DNA of 64,000 nt from Alicyclobacillus sp. ALC3. GTDB taxonomy: Bacteria > Bacillota > Bacilli > Alicyclobacillales > Alicyclobacillaceae. The notes beneath the pieces were generated by a model. It did not search any database. It worked only from the letters and a program-made list of their open reading frames with translations, and was not told the origin of the DNA. The position numbers and the translations under genes were made by a program. How positions within the stretch are numbered: the first letter of the stretch is position 1; each line of letters opens with the position of its first letter. The DNA is taken from NCBI RefSeq assembly GCF_028751195.1, contig NZ_CP066784.1, forward strand, positions 1-64,000, in the 5' to 3' direction. This document shows positions 34,128 through 42,797 of this stretch, in pieces.

Positions 34128-35396
34128 CTACACGCGCCAGGCTATCAACCTGACCTTCCTGACGGTCCACCAGAGCAACGAGAGCACAGCGAGGACGGCG
34201 AAGAACACAACCCATGTATCCAAACTCGTCAGGAGAACATGCCACCATGCACTCTGACCGGTCGCGGCCGTGGCAAGGCTTGACATCGGCGTCAAGTTGG
34301 CAAACACCTTTCCTGCGTGGCCCATTCCGAGCCCATACAGCACGACCGTGACAACTGCAGCGAGTCCAGCGTGCAAGACCCTTGCCAGGAAATACGGACG
34401 CATCCGAATATCTGTCTGAGTGAGGACGCTGGCAACCTGTGCGTGCACAGACAGCCCACTCCAAGCAATGATGGCGCTAACCAACGCCAGCTTCTGCACC
34501 ATTGGCGCTGCCACGACAGCTGCGGTTTGCGCGGCGCCGACGTCAATTTCGAGTGCACCTGCAATGGTTGGCGGCACCAGACCGCCGTTGATACCGAAAA
34601 TGTGGTAGATGAAAGCGATGGGAGCGCCGATTAGAGCCATCATTCCTGATATCCGCAACACGTCGATAAGCACCGCGAAAAACACGATAAAACCGCAAAT
34701 CATAATGAGCGTCTGCATCGATTCTACGACTGCGTCCCGCATGATTTGGCCAAAAGCGCGACCATCTGCTTGGCGTGCTGCGATCATTTCATTAAAAGCG
34801 CGCGCAAAGATGTTGCCTCTTGGCACCGACGTGGGAACAGTCTGCGCCTCATGAACCTCTTCTCGCTCGGCCTTGCGCCCCCACAGCTTGAAGCTGACCC
34901 CAACCAGGAAAGAGGATATATAGTGGGCAATCGCCAACAGTCCGCCAATCTCGGGCGACTTGAACATTCCGACAGCGACAGCACCAATCATAAACAACGG
35001 GTCAGCCGTGTTCGTGAAGGCCAGCAGTCGCTCCCCTTCGATACGACTACAGAGTTTTTGGGAGCGAAAGCGCGCCGTAATCACAGCGTCCATCGGGTAT
35101 CCGGCTGCGAGTCCCATAGACAGAGCAAACGCGCCGACTCCCGGCACCCCAAACAGGGGACGCATCAGGGGCTCCAGCAGAACGCCGAACCCTTTTACAA
35201 CACCGAGTCCGAGCATGAACTCAGCGAGAATAAAGAAGGGCAAGAGGGACGGAAAAACGGTGTTCCAAAACAACCTCATCCCTGACAAGCCGGCTTCAAA
35301 GCCCTGCTTAGGGTAAAGTACGAGGGCGAAGGTAAACAGCACAACCATCAGACCAAGCAGGACCGTTGACAGGCGGCTTTTGCGTTCTGCGTTCAA
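34128..35396 (-). CDS. ylbJ: Sporulation integral membrane protein YlbJ
   Basis: 422 aa from TTG 35396, which has AAGGAG 12 bases upstream; an ATG at 35444 in the same frame lacks a site. Polytopic, with the YlbJ/nucleoside-recognition Gate-domain pattern (GMRLFWNTVFPSLLPFFILAEFMLGLG; ALSMGLAAGYPMDAVITA; ALIGAPIAFIYHIFGINGGLVPPTIAGALEIDVG). In B. subtilis YlbJ is needed for spore formation and is made under SigE. Divergent from the MazG gene. Confidence 0.9.
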   Translation of the reverse strand: MNAERKSRLSTVLLGLMVVLFTFALVLYPKQGFEAGLSGMRLFWNTVFPSLLPFFILAEFMLGLGVVKGFGVLLEPLMRPLFGVPGVGAFALSMGLAAGYPMDAVITARFRSQKLCSRIEGERLLAFTNTADPLFMIGAVAVGMFKSPEIGGLLAIAHYISSFLVGVSFKLWGRKAEREEVHEAQTVPTSVPRGNIFARAFNEMIAARQADGRAFGQIMRDAVVESMQTLIMICGFIVFFAVLIDVLRISGMMALIGAPIAFIYHIFGINGGLVPPTIAGALEIDVGAAQTAAVVAAPMVQKLALVSAIIAWSGLSVHAQVASVLTQTDIRMRPYFLARVLHAGLAAVVTVVLYGLGMGHAGKVFANLTPMSSLATAATGQSAWWHVLLTSLDTWVVFFAVLAVLSLLWWTVRKVRLIAWRV

Positions 35397-35530
35397 AGAC
35401 CTTTCATCTCCTTCAGCACTGAATTTCCGTCTACCGTGGAACATGTCCGCTGTTGTCCACGTCAGTACATCTTATGTTTGGGCCGAGCCTTTATGTTAGA
35501 CTATGGGCGATGCATCAGGGGTTGCAGGGG

Positions 35531-35866
35531 GTGTGCGAACTGAGTCTGCGCGCTGTACAGGACCGAGTGGACGCCTACATTAGTCAGTTTCGTGAAGGGT
35601 ATTTCACGCCCATGACACTTGTGGTCCGCTTAACCGAAGAACTCGGCGAACTTGCTCGCGAGGTCAATCACCACTTTGGTGAAAAGCCGAAGAAGTCTGA
35701 TGAACCAGAAGGCAACATCGCCCTTGAACTAGGCGACCTCCTATTTGTTGTTGCATGTCTGGCTAATCGGCTCGACATTGACCTCGACCAGGCGTTTGCC
35801 GACGTCATGAACAAGTTTGAAACGCGAGACAAGGACCGCTGGACTCGAATCCACGACGAAATCTAA
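35531..35866 (+). CDS. ypjD: MazG-type nucleotide pyrophosphohydrolase
   Basis: 111 aa from GTG 35531, the same length as Bacillus YpjD; the frame upstream is unconserved and lacks a site. All-alpha NTP-PPase with E-E-L-G-E-L-A-R-E-V-N-H-H-F-G-E-K-P-K-K and LELGDLLFVVACLANRL, supplying the Glu/Asp magnesium ligands. Hydrolyses non-canonical or surplus (d)NTPs. First gene of the dapB-mgsA-bshA-cca-birA block. Confidence 0.9.
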   Translation: MCELSLRAVQDRVDAYISQFREGYFTPMTLVVRLTEELGELAREVNHHFGEKPKKSDEPEGNIALELGDLLFVVACLANRLDIDLDQAFADVMNKFETRDKDRWTRIHDEI

Positions 35867-35936
35867 GCGTGGATAGGCCAGCGCGGTGTCCCTCCTTTCC
35901 GTCAAACATACACTGACCGGAAGGAGGGGGAGGACA

Positions 35937-36218
35937 ATGTCCGGAGAGAACTACTTGCGCGCAGCTTACGGCTATCTGTATTTGGGTGATTTTAAAGAAG
36001 CAATGGAAGCGTTCAGTCGTGCCGTGGCGGCAGAACCGGACAATCCGTCCTATTACTTCTTCGGTTCGGTAACGGCCATGCGCAACCAGAACTGGGAAAC
36101 CGCGCTTCGTTGGGCACGTGAAGCTGTCCGACTAGTCCCCGATGACGCGCTCTACCAAGAGCACATTCGACTCGTCGAGAGTTGCGCCCGAAGCAGCGAC
36201 ACAGTGGATTCCAATTGA
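35937..36218 (+). CDS. Small TPR-repeat protein
   Basis: 93 aa, ATG after AAGGAGGGGGAGGAC. Two tetratricopeptide units: YLRAAYGYLYLGDFKEAMEAFSRAV and YYFFGSVTAMRNQNWETALRWAREAV, each ending with PDN/PDD turns. A protein-protein interaction module; partner unknown. Twenty bases before dapB, so in the same operon. Confidence 0.75.
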   Translation: MSGENYLRAAYGYLYLGDFKEAMEAFSRAVAAEPDNPSYYFFGSVTAMRNQNWETALRWAREAVRLVPDDALYQEHIRLVESCARSSDTVDSN

Positions 36219-36237
36219 ACTGAAGGAGTAACCCGCC

Positions 36238-37098
36238 TTGATAGACTCACATAACCAACACCCGCTCACTGGAGTGGTTCCTATCCAAGTTGTCGTGGCT
36301 GGCGCGAACGGTAAAATGGGACAAGAGGCTGTCCAGGCCATTTCCGCAGACAGTCGATTCGCAATCGCCGCGTTGCTCGTTCGTGGTCGCGGTTTCGCGA
36401 CCACTGGTTATTCCGCTGCCGTCTTCGACAGCGCGGAGCGCCTGCTCGCAGAAACGAGGCCCGATGTGTGGCTAGACTTGACCGACGCTCGCTCTGTCGT
36501 CACGCACGTCGACCTCGCACTAGAAGCCGGAGTGCGCCCTGTTGTTGGCGCAACCGGTTACCAACCAGCCGATTTGAGACGCTGGCAAGCTGTTTGTGAG
36601 CGGGACAAGCTTGGCGGCATTGCTGCTCCAAATTTCGCCATCGGCGCACTACTGATGACCCGTTTCGCGGCGGAAGCTGCGCGTTTCTATCCGAATGCGG
36701 AAATCATTGAACTTCACCACGATGGAAAGAGAGACGCGCCCTCAGGCACAGCAATTCGGACGGCCCGAGCCATGGGAGACGCTCGAGAGGTGTCAGCTGT
36801 AGGTGACCAGGCTGCAACACTATGGCCGTCTCTCGACGGTCCTGACCGCGGCCAAGCGGCGACGGCCGAACTCCCGTCCGCCCGCGGTCAACACGTGCAA
36901 GGTGTAGCTATCCACAGCATCCGCCTGCCCGGGCTTGTCGCTCATCAGGAAGTTTTGTTCGGGGGCACGGGCGAGGTTCTGACGATTCGACACGACTCTT
37001 TGTCGCGCGTCAGTTTTATGCCAGGGGTTCTGTTCTCTTTGGCAAAAGTGATGGAGTTGTCACAGTTTGTGTACGGACTAGAACACTTGCTCTGGTAG
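36238..37098 (+). CDS. dapB: 4-hydroxy-tetrahydrodipicolinate reductase
   Basis: 286 aa, TTG start after AAGGAGTAACCCGCC. Reduces HTPA to tetrahydrodipicolinate in lysine, diaminopimelate and (via dipicolinate) spore synthesis. NAD(P) motif VVVAGANGKMGQEAV about residues 18-32; catalytic EIIELHHDGKRDAPSGTA with His and Lys. The N-terminal 16 residues are an unconserved extension. Confidence 0.95.
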   Translation: MIDSHNQHPLTGVVPIQVVVAGANGKMGQEAVQAISADSRFAIAALLVRGRGFATTGYSAAVFDSAERLLAETRPDVWLDLTDARSVVTHVDLALEAGVRPVVGATGYQPADLRRWQAVCERDKLGGIAAPNFAIGALLMTRFAAEAARFYPNAEIIELHHDGKRDAPSGTAIRTARAMGDAREVSAVGDQAATLWPSLDGPDRGQAATAELPSARGQHVQGVAIHSIRLPGLVAHQEVLFGGTGEVLTIRHDSLSRVSFMPGVLFSLAKVMELSQFVYGLEHLLW

Positions 37099-37125
37099 AT
37101 GCTGTGCCAAGGGAGATGGGGAGAA

Positions 37126-37542
37126 ATGAACATCGCTTTAATTGCGCACGATAACCAGAAAGACACGATGGTGAACTTTGCGTTGGCGTACCGTCACATT
37201 TTCGCGAAGGAAACTCTGTACGCGACGGGCACGACCGGACAGCGCATCACTGATGCAACCGGTCTCGTCGTCAACCGCGTCCTCTCTGGACCGTACGGAG
37301 GAGACCAACAGATTGGCGCTAAAATCGCGGAAGAGCAGATGGACCTCGTAATCTTTCTGCGTGATCCGCTTACAGCGCAACCACATGAGCCAGACATCTC
37401 TGCACTGCTGCGCCTGTGCGATGTACATAACATACCAGTGGCCACGAACCTTGCGACCGCGGAAGCACTGCTGCGTTCGCTGGAGCGAGGAGACCTCGAT
37501 TGGCGTGCCGCAGTTCGACAGGAGGGCGACCCAACCCTGTGA
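37126..37542 (+). CDS. mgsA: Methylglyoxal synthase
   Basis: 138 aa from ATG 37126 (GGGAGATGGGGAG upstream). Converts dihydroxyacetone phosphate to methylglyoxal. Start [13 protein letters not shown]; phosphate loop ATGTTGQRI; catalytic Asp in [26 protein letters not shown] with a second Asp and His. Bypass of lower glycolysis under phosphate stress. The end overlaps bshA. Confidence 0.95.
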   Translation: MNIALIAHDNQKDTMVNFALAYRHIFAKETLYATGTTGQRITDATGLVVNRVLSGPYGGDQQIGAKIAEEQMDLVIFLRDPLTAQPHEPDISALLRLCDVHNIPVATNLATAEALLRSLERGDLDWRAAVRQEGDPTL

Positions 37543-38669
37543 AAATCGGCATCAGTTGTTATCCAACGCTCGGTGGGTCAGGCGCTGTCGCGACTGAACT
37601 CGGCAAGGCGCTGGCAAAGCGTGGACATGAAGTGCACTTCATTGTGACAGACGTTCCCTTTCGACTTGGCGAATATTACGAGAACATCTACATTCATCAG
37701 AGTGAAACCGCCTCGTATCCCGTTCTGCGCACGCCTCCATACGACTTCGCTCTGGCCGCGCTGATGGCAGACATCGCGATTGACTACGAGCTGGATGTGC
37801 TGCACGTACACTATGCCTTGCCGTTCGCTGTCTGCGCGTATCTCGCGAAAACCATGATCGGCCCACGCCGACTACCGGTAGTCACGACTCTGCACGGGAC
37901 TGATGTAACTGTGTTGGCGCAGGACCGGGCAATGTACAGCGTGATTCGCTTAGGTATCGAGCAGAGCGACGCGGTGACGGCCGTCAGCCAGAGTCTCATC
38001 GAACAAACGCGGTCCGTGTTTCAAATCGATCGAGAGATTGCCTGTGTCTACAACTTTGTCGATCCCGACGTCTTCCATCCCATGCACCGCAAGCACTTGC
38101 GCGAGCATGTAGCGCCAAACGGAGAACACGTCCTGTTGCACATCTCGAATTTTCGCAAGGTCAAACGTATCCCTGATGTGTTGCGAGTATTTGCGCGTGT
38201 GTGTGAGCAAATACCGTCAGTTCTGCTGCTCGCCGGTGAGGGGCCTGAATGGGCAGAAGCGCGTGAACTGGCGAAATCTCTCAACATAATGGACAAGGTG
38301 CACTTCCTCGGCCGTCAAGACGAGGTCGCTAGTTTGTTCAGCCTGGCTGACGTGTTGTTACTCCCGTCTGAGAAGGAGAGCTTTGGTTTAGTGGCTCTTG
38401 AAGCCATGGCCTCTGGAGTGCCTGTCATAGGCTCCACTGCGGGAGGAATTCCGGAACTCGTGACCCACGGTGAGACTGGATATTTAGCCGATGTCGGCGA
38501 TGTCGAGCGAATGGCTGAGTACACTCTGTCGATTTTGCGTGACGAAGGAGCCAGAGCGCGGATGTCTGCTGCGAGCCGGGCCCGTGCCGTGTCTCACTTT
38601 CACGTCTCGAGCAAAGTCGCAGAATACGAGCGAATTTACGAATCTGTGATCGGCACAGAGCGAACGTGA
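37539..38669 (+). CDS. bshA: N-acetyl-alpha-D-glucosaminyl L-malate synthase
   Basis: 376 aa from GTG 37539, GTGA overlap with mgsA, GGAGGG upstream. GT-B glycosyltransferase (GT4) of bacillithiol synthesis: UDP-GlcNAc + L-malate. N-terminal glycine loop [34 protein letters not shown]-x7-E donor motif in [20 protein letters not shown]. Bacillus has bshB1 between mgsA and bshA; it is absent here, so the deacetylase must lie elsewhere. Confidence 0.95.
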   Translation: MKIGISCYPTLGGSGAVATELGKALAKRGHEVHFIVTDVPFRLGEYYENIYIHQSETASYPVLRTPPYDFALAALMADIAIDYELDVLHVHYALPFAVCAYLAKTMIGPRRLPVVTTLHGTDVTVLAQDRAMYSVIRLGIEQSDAVTAVSQSLIEQTRSVFQIDREIACVYNFVDPDVFHPMHRKHLREHVAPNGEHVLLHISNFRKVKRIPDVLRVFARVCEQIPSVLLLAGEGPEWAEARELAKSLNIMDKVHFLGRQDEVASLFSLADVLLLPSEKESFGLVALEAMASGVPVIGSTAGGIPELVTHGETGYLADVGDVERMAEYTLSILRDEGARARMSAASRARAVSHFHVSSKVAEYERIYESVIGTERT

Positions 38670-40033
38670 ACGGCCTCGCGGGCACCGGCGAGACAGAAAT
38701 ATTCTGGCCTGACTACGTCGGACAGGTGCTCTCGAGGCTGACTACCGAAGGGTTTTCTGCGCACGTTGTCGGCGGCAGTGTCCGGGATTACCTGCTTGGG
38801 CGTCAAACGCACGACTACGACATTGCCACATCCGCGCGACCGGAGGAAGTGGCGCAGTTGTTTCACGGGACGGTCCCCACAGGTGTTCGACACGGCACCG
38901 TGACGGTCGTGGAATTTGCCTCTCCGGTTGAAGTCACCACATACAGACGGGATGATGGGTACTCGGATGGGCGGCATCCCGACGTTGTTGAGTTCACCAC
39001 GTCTCTGTTGACGGATCTGTCACGGCGAGACTTCACGGTCAACGCGATGGCTGTGACGCCGACCGGACAACTCGTGGACCCATATCATGGCGTGGACGAC
39101 CTGAGCCAACGTTGCATTCGCGCGGTCGGACAGCCAATTGACCGCTTCCGGGAAGATGCCCTGCGGATTCTGCGGGGACTCAGGTTCTGCGCAGAACTTG
39201 CGTTTACACTCGACTCCGACACCGAGCGAGCCATGGCCCAAACCAGCCAAGGCCTAATGCGGATTTCCACAGAACGCATTGGTCAAGAGTTTCGCAGCTT
39301 AGCTGCAGGAAACTGGCCGGTAGTCCTGCGCCAACTGGCGGAAGGCCCGTACTTATTGAACTTCCCCCCGCCATGGACGTCACTCCGCGTTGGATTTTCA
39401 CGCTTGCTTGCCGATGGCTGGACGGAGAACTTGTGGGCGCAAGCGCGGCGCTTGTTCCAAACCGCTTGGCAGGCGGTCGACGAGCCCTGCCGGGGGGGCA
39501 AGCACGGTCACCCGTCAGCTACTCCGGACTTCGTTCTGGCACTGACGCTGTTCCTTGCTCGCAGCGGCGTGGGAGTTGACCAGTTGCAGCAACTTGGGCG
39601 CCAAGCCGCGTGGGGGCACAAAACCACCCAACTCCTGCGTCAGTCTCTCGAGACTGCAATGGCGGACCCACGGAAGTGGGAGCCTGCCTTGTGGCGAACA
39701 ACGCTGTTTTCGCGAGATAGAAGGGCCATGCTAGCCGGATGTTTCTGCCTGGACGTGCTGGATTCGGTGGTTGACGGAAACCACGTGATAGAGACGCCGC
39801 GAACTGCCCTAGTGCAAGGCCTCATTAAGTCTCAGCCGCTGTGGTCTTTACAAGACCTCGCCGTTGACGGGCAGGACCTAGTCGACCTTGGCGCCACTGG
39901 GCCGCAGGTTGGCGCACTGTTATCGACCTTGGCAACCAGCGTGCTCTGCGAACACTTGCCGAATGCCAGGCAGATGCTGCTCACAACAGCGCGGCGTCTC
40001 GTGAAGACAAACTTCGGAGCGCAAAGGGAGTGA
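38666..40033 (+). CDS. cca: CCA-adding tRNA nucleotidyltransferase
   Basis: 455 aa, GTG overlapping bshA's stop. Class II (bacterial/eukaryotic) poly(A) polymerase-like family: GGSVRDYLLGRQTHDYDIATSA with the metal-binding D-x-D, RRDFTVNAMA, and RFREDALRILRGLRFCAEL. Builds or repairs tRNA 3' CCA ends. The C-terminal half is long and less conserved; a weak ribosome site suggests reinitiation after bshA. Confidence 0.92.
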   Translation: MNGLAGTGETEIFWPDYVGQVLSRLTTEGFSAHVVGGSVRDYLLGRQTHDYDIATSARPEEVAQLFHGTVPTGVRHGTVTVVEFASPVEVTTYRRDDGYSDGRHPDVVEFTTSLLTDLSRRDFTVNAMAVTPTGQLVDPYHGVDDLSQRCIRAVGQPIDRFREDALRILRGLRFCAELAFTLDSDTERAMAQTSQGLMRISTERIGQEFRSLAAGNWPVVLRQLAEGPYLLNFPPPWTSLRVGFSRLLADGWTENLWAQARRLFQTAWQAVDEPCRGGKHGHPSATPDFVLALTLFLARSGVGVDQLQQLGRQAAWGHKTTQLLRQSLETAMADPRKWEPALWRTTLFSRDRRAMLAGCFCLDVLDSVVDGNHVIETPRTALVQGLIKSQPLWSLQDLAVDGQDLVDLGATGPQVGALLSTLATSVLCEHLPNARQMLLTTARRLVKTNFGAQRE

Positions 40034-40038
40034 ATCAC

Positions 40039-41058
40039 ATGAACAAGCCCATCCCCTCTAGCCAGGAGATAGCGGACGGGGAAAGTGTACGAGACCGGAT
40101 TATGACTCGCCTCCTTGAGCGCCGGAATGAATTTGTGTCGGGAGAAGACTTAAGCGCTGCAGCAGGCGTGTCGCGGACCGCTGTATGGAAACACATCCAC
40201 GTTATGGAACAGTGGGGGTTTGTCTTTGACTCTAGTCCCAAAAAAGGTTACCGCATGACCACAGTACCAGATCTGCTGGTTGGTCCGCTGTTAAAGCCGC
40301 GCCTTCCCCAGTCATGTGTGCTCGGACGACACGTCGTGTTTTTGCCGGAAACGGCGTCCACGAACGCAGTGGCCATGGAACTGGCAGCGAGCGGTGCCGC
40401 TGACGGGACCCTTGTCACAGCTTGGGAACAGACGGGAGGACGCGGTCGGCGCGGTCACGCTTGGTCTTCACCGCGCGGTGGGCTGTGGATGTCACTTGTG
40501 TTGCAACATGCGCTTCCCCTGGCGCGCGCGGCAGAACTCACTCTCCTCGCCAGCGTCGCCGTCCGTCGCGCGGTGAAAGACGCGTGGGGCCTTACTGCAG
40601 ACATCAAGTGGCCAAACGACCTATTGATAGCTGGCCGAAAAGTCTGCGGCATTTTGGCGGAAATCAGAGCTGACGGGGAATCTGTCCAGCACGCCGTGCT
40701 CGGCATCGGGATCAACAGTGCCATTGAAGCGGATGCATTTCCGGATGAGTTGGCTGCAATTGCGACCTCGCTTCAGGCGGTTGCAGGGCGCTCCGTACCG
40801 AACCTTACCCTCGCAAGCGCCATCTTGCGCGAGTTAGAACCTATGTATCTTGACCTGTGCCGCGGGGGGAGTGGCTTTCTGGCAGTTGCAGAAGAGTGGC
40901 GCAGCGCGTCGATAACACTTGGGCGACACATTGCTGTACGAACGGCGAACCGAACGCACACAGGAACAGCTGTTCGCATGGATGACTCGGGAGCGCTGCA
41001 TCTTCTGGTCGATGGCGGAGAAACCATCGTGATCCACAGCGGTGACGTGCTATTTTAA
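40039..41058 (+). CDS. birA: Bifunctional biotin ligase / biotin repressor
   Basis: 339 aa from ATG 40039 (AAGGGAG upstream; a GTG three codons earlier is alternative). Residues about 34-56 form the winged helix-turn-helix (SGEDLSAAAGVSRTAVWKHIHVM); the ligase domain has the biotinyl-AMP loop GRGRRG (134-139) and KWPND with K190; C-terminal SH3-like cap. Attaches biotin to carboxylase carriers and represses biotin genes. Confidence 0.95.
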   Translation: MNKPIPSSQEIADGESVRDRIMTRLLERRNEFVSGEDLSAAAGVSRTAVWKHIHVMEQWGFVFDSSPKKGYRMTTVPDLLVGPLLKPRLPQSCVLGRHVVFLPETASTNAVAMELAASGAADGTLVTAWEQTGGRGRRGHAWSSPRGGLWMSLVLQHALPLARAAELTLLASVAVRRAVKDAWGLTADIKWPNDLLIAGRKVCGILAEIRADGESVQHAVLGIGINSAIEADAFPDELAAIATSLQAVAGRSVPNLTLASAILRELEPMYLDLCRGGSGFLAVAEEWRSASITLGRHIAVRTANRTHTGTAVRMDDSGALHLLVDGGETIVIHSGDVLF

Positions 41059-41153
41059 GGTGAAAGTAAAGAGACCCTCGGCCGCTGTATATTGGCTCAG
41101 TTGTGGAACATCCTAGAAAATGATGGTTGTCTCACAATTGAGGAGGGATAGAC

Positions 41154-42755
41154 GTGTTCGATCAGGCGTTCGCGACTCTGTTTCGTGCGGTGGACCGGGT
41201 GCGAGTCCAATTGGAGACAGCGGACGCAGAGTTGCGCGAGCTGCTGGCTGAAGAGTTACATGAACTTCGACACCTGGGCAACGCATACGTGGACCACTGG
41301 CTGGCGCTTGACGAGCAGATTGTCGAACTGATGGACAGTTACGACCTCCTCGCCGTGAGTGAATCGGTATCTCCTGATTACGATGTCAGCGAACTGCATG
41401 TCTGGCTGGACTCTGAAAGTCTGGGGTCTGGCGCACAGTTACCCCTTGATGTCACAATCGAAGCAAGTGGAACGGATAGCGCTCCTCGCCCTGGCAACGC
41501 CATTCCAATACCAAGCGCACACGTTGGCGAGCACTATCTCCAGGGCATCGAATCTGGCCCTGTGCCCGAACTCGACTGGGTATTTTTGTCGTCCGAGCCG
41601 ATTACGGCGTCGTTTCGCAAAGGCATGGGATACTTCGACTTACTGCTGTTCGATGAAGCCGCCTTGGCCCTGCGTCAAGTCGTTCAAGCAGCGCCGAATC
41701 CGGTCGCTCGCATTTACCTTGCAGCTTCACTGTCCGCAGAAAAGGTCTCGGAAGAGGCCCTGGTACAGCTGACCATTGCAAGAGAGTCTACGGATGACGA
41801 CCGGATTCTCTGCGCTGCCAACGAAGTAGAAGCGCACCTGAGATTTCGCGTTGGTGACGTTCCGGGAGCGATTGCCTGTCTGCAGGACAGTGCTGTGCGT
41901 ATGCCGGAGTATCAGGATGTGTGGTACAACCTTGGCGTCTGTCTCGCAACACAGGGGGCTTTTTCAGAAGCTTCCTATGTCCTCGCCCAAGCGGTCGCTC
42001 TCGACCCGCATGATGTGGATGCGATTTGCCTGCTCGCCGAAGTACAGTTGCGCGATGAGAACGCAGAGGCGGCGCGACAATTGTGCGAACAAGCCATTGC
42101 TCGAGTCGGGCGCCATCCACGTGTCCTTGAAGCTCTTTGCCGCATCTACTTTCACTTGCAAGAGGACACTCGCGGCCTCGCGCTGTGCCGCCAACTGTTC
42201 GACGCCTATCCGCACCTATCGACGCCGTGGCGACTTGCCGCCTGGACCTTGGTTCGTCGAGAAGACCCGGACCAGGCGCTCGCCTTGTTAAAAAAACGCT
42301 TGTCAGCAGCGCCCGACGACGCGCGAAGCCTTCTGCAACTCGGCGTCGTTTACTTGCTGAGACAAGACTACGACCGCGCCGAGTCTGTCATTCTGCGCTC
42401 ACTCCCAAAGTCTGCGGACAAAGGGATGGTCTGGATTATCCTGGGCCGCGTGAGCGCTGCAAACGGACTCCACGCCAAAGCGCATCGCCGTTACTTGCGC
42501 GCTCTGCGTGACCCCCGTCGGTCCGTGAAACGACTTGCCTTGTACTACGCCGGGCTTAGTTTCGCTGATGCAGGTCGCCTGCGAGAAGCGGAGAAGTACC
42601 TTCAGGCAGCGCTCGTTCTTGGCACAGCCAACCCTGCGATTCTCATTGCACTCGGTCGCACTGTGGACCGTCTCGGACGACACAGTGAGGCAGATAAGTT
42701 GTTTTCGCGCGCTGAGGAAAGTGTTGGGGCCTCGTCCCCGGTCTCCGGACTCTGA
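41154..42755 (+). CDS. TPR-repeat protein
   Basis: 533 aa, GTG start after GAGGAGGGATAGAC. The first 160 residues are acidic and unlike TPR; from about 165 on come at least eight helical repeats (FDEAALALRQVVQAAPNPVARIYLA; DVWYNLGVCLATQGAFSEASYVLAQAVALDP; VWIILGRVSAANGLHAKAHRRYLRAL; EAEKYLQAALVLGTANPAILIALG). A soluble scaffold; no partner is evident. It may share a transcript with dinG, though an extended -10 box overlaps its end. Confidence 0.75.
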   Translation: MFDQAFATLFRAVDRVRVQLETADAELRELLAEELHELRHLGNAYVDHWLALDEQIVELMDSYDLLAVSESVSPDYDVSELHVWLDSESLGSGAQLPLDVTIEASGTDSAPRPGNAIPIPSAHVGEHYLQGIESGPVPELDWVFLSSEPITASFRKGMGYFDLLLFDEAALALRQVVQAAPNPVARIYLAASLSAEKVSEEALVQLTIARESTDDDRILCAANEVEAHLRFRVGDVPGAIACLQDSAVRMPEYQDVWYNLGVCLATQGAFSEASYVLAQAVALDPHDVDAICLLAEVQLRDENAEAARQLCEQAIARVGRHPRVLEALCRIYFHLQEDTRGLALCRQLFDAYPHLSTPWRLAAWTLVRREDPDQALALLKKRLSAAPDDARSLLQLGVVYLLRQDYDRAESVILRSLPKSADKGMVWIILGRVSAANGLHAKAHRRYLRALRDPRRSVKRLALYYAGLSFADAGRLREAEKYLQAALVLGTANPAILIALGRTVDRLGRHSEADKLFSRAEESVGASSPVSGL

Positions 42756-42761
42756 TACAAT
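42753..42761 (+). promoter_or_regulatory. Possible extended -10 promoter for dinG
   Basis: TGATACAAT (TG-n-TACAAT) overlapping the stop codon of the TPR gene, 37 bases before the dinG start. No convincing -35, as allowed for extended -10 promoters. Confidence 0.4.
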
Positions 42762-42797
42762 GAGGGTATCCTGAGGTAAGACCGGGGAGGACGCTCA

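Noticed and set aside
34746..35285. 179-aa plus-strand frame
   Set aside because: Antisense to ylbJ, which shows clear membrane helices and family motifs; the plus frame has none.
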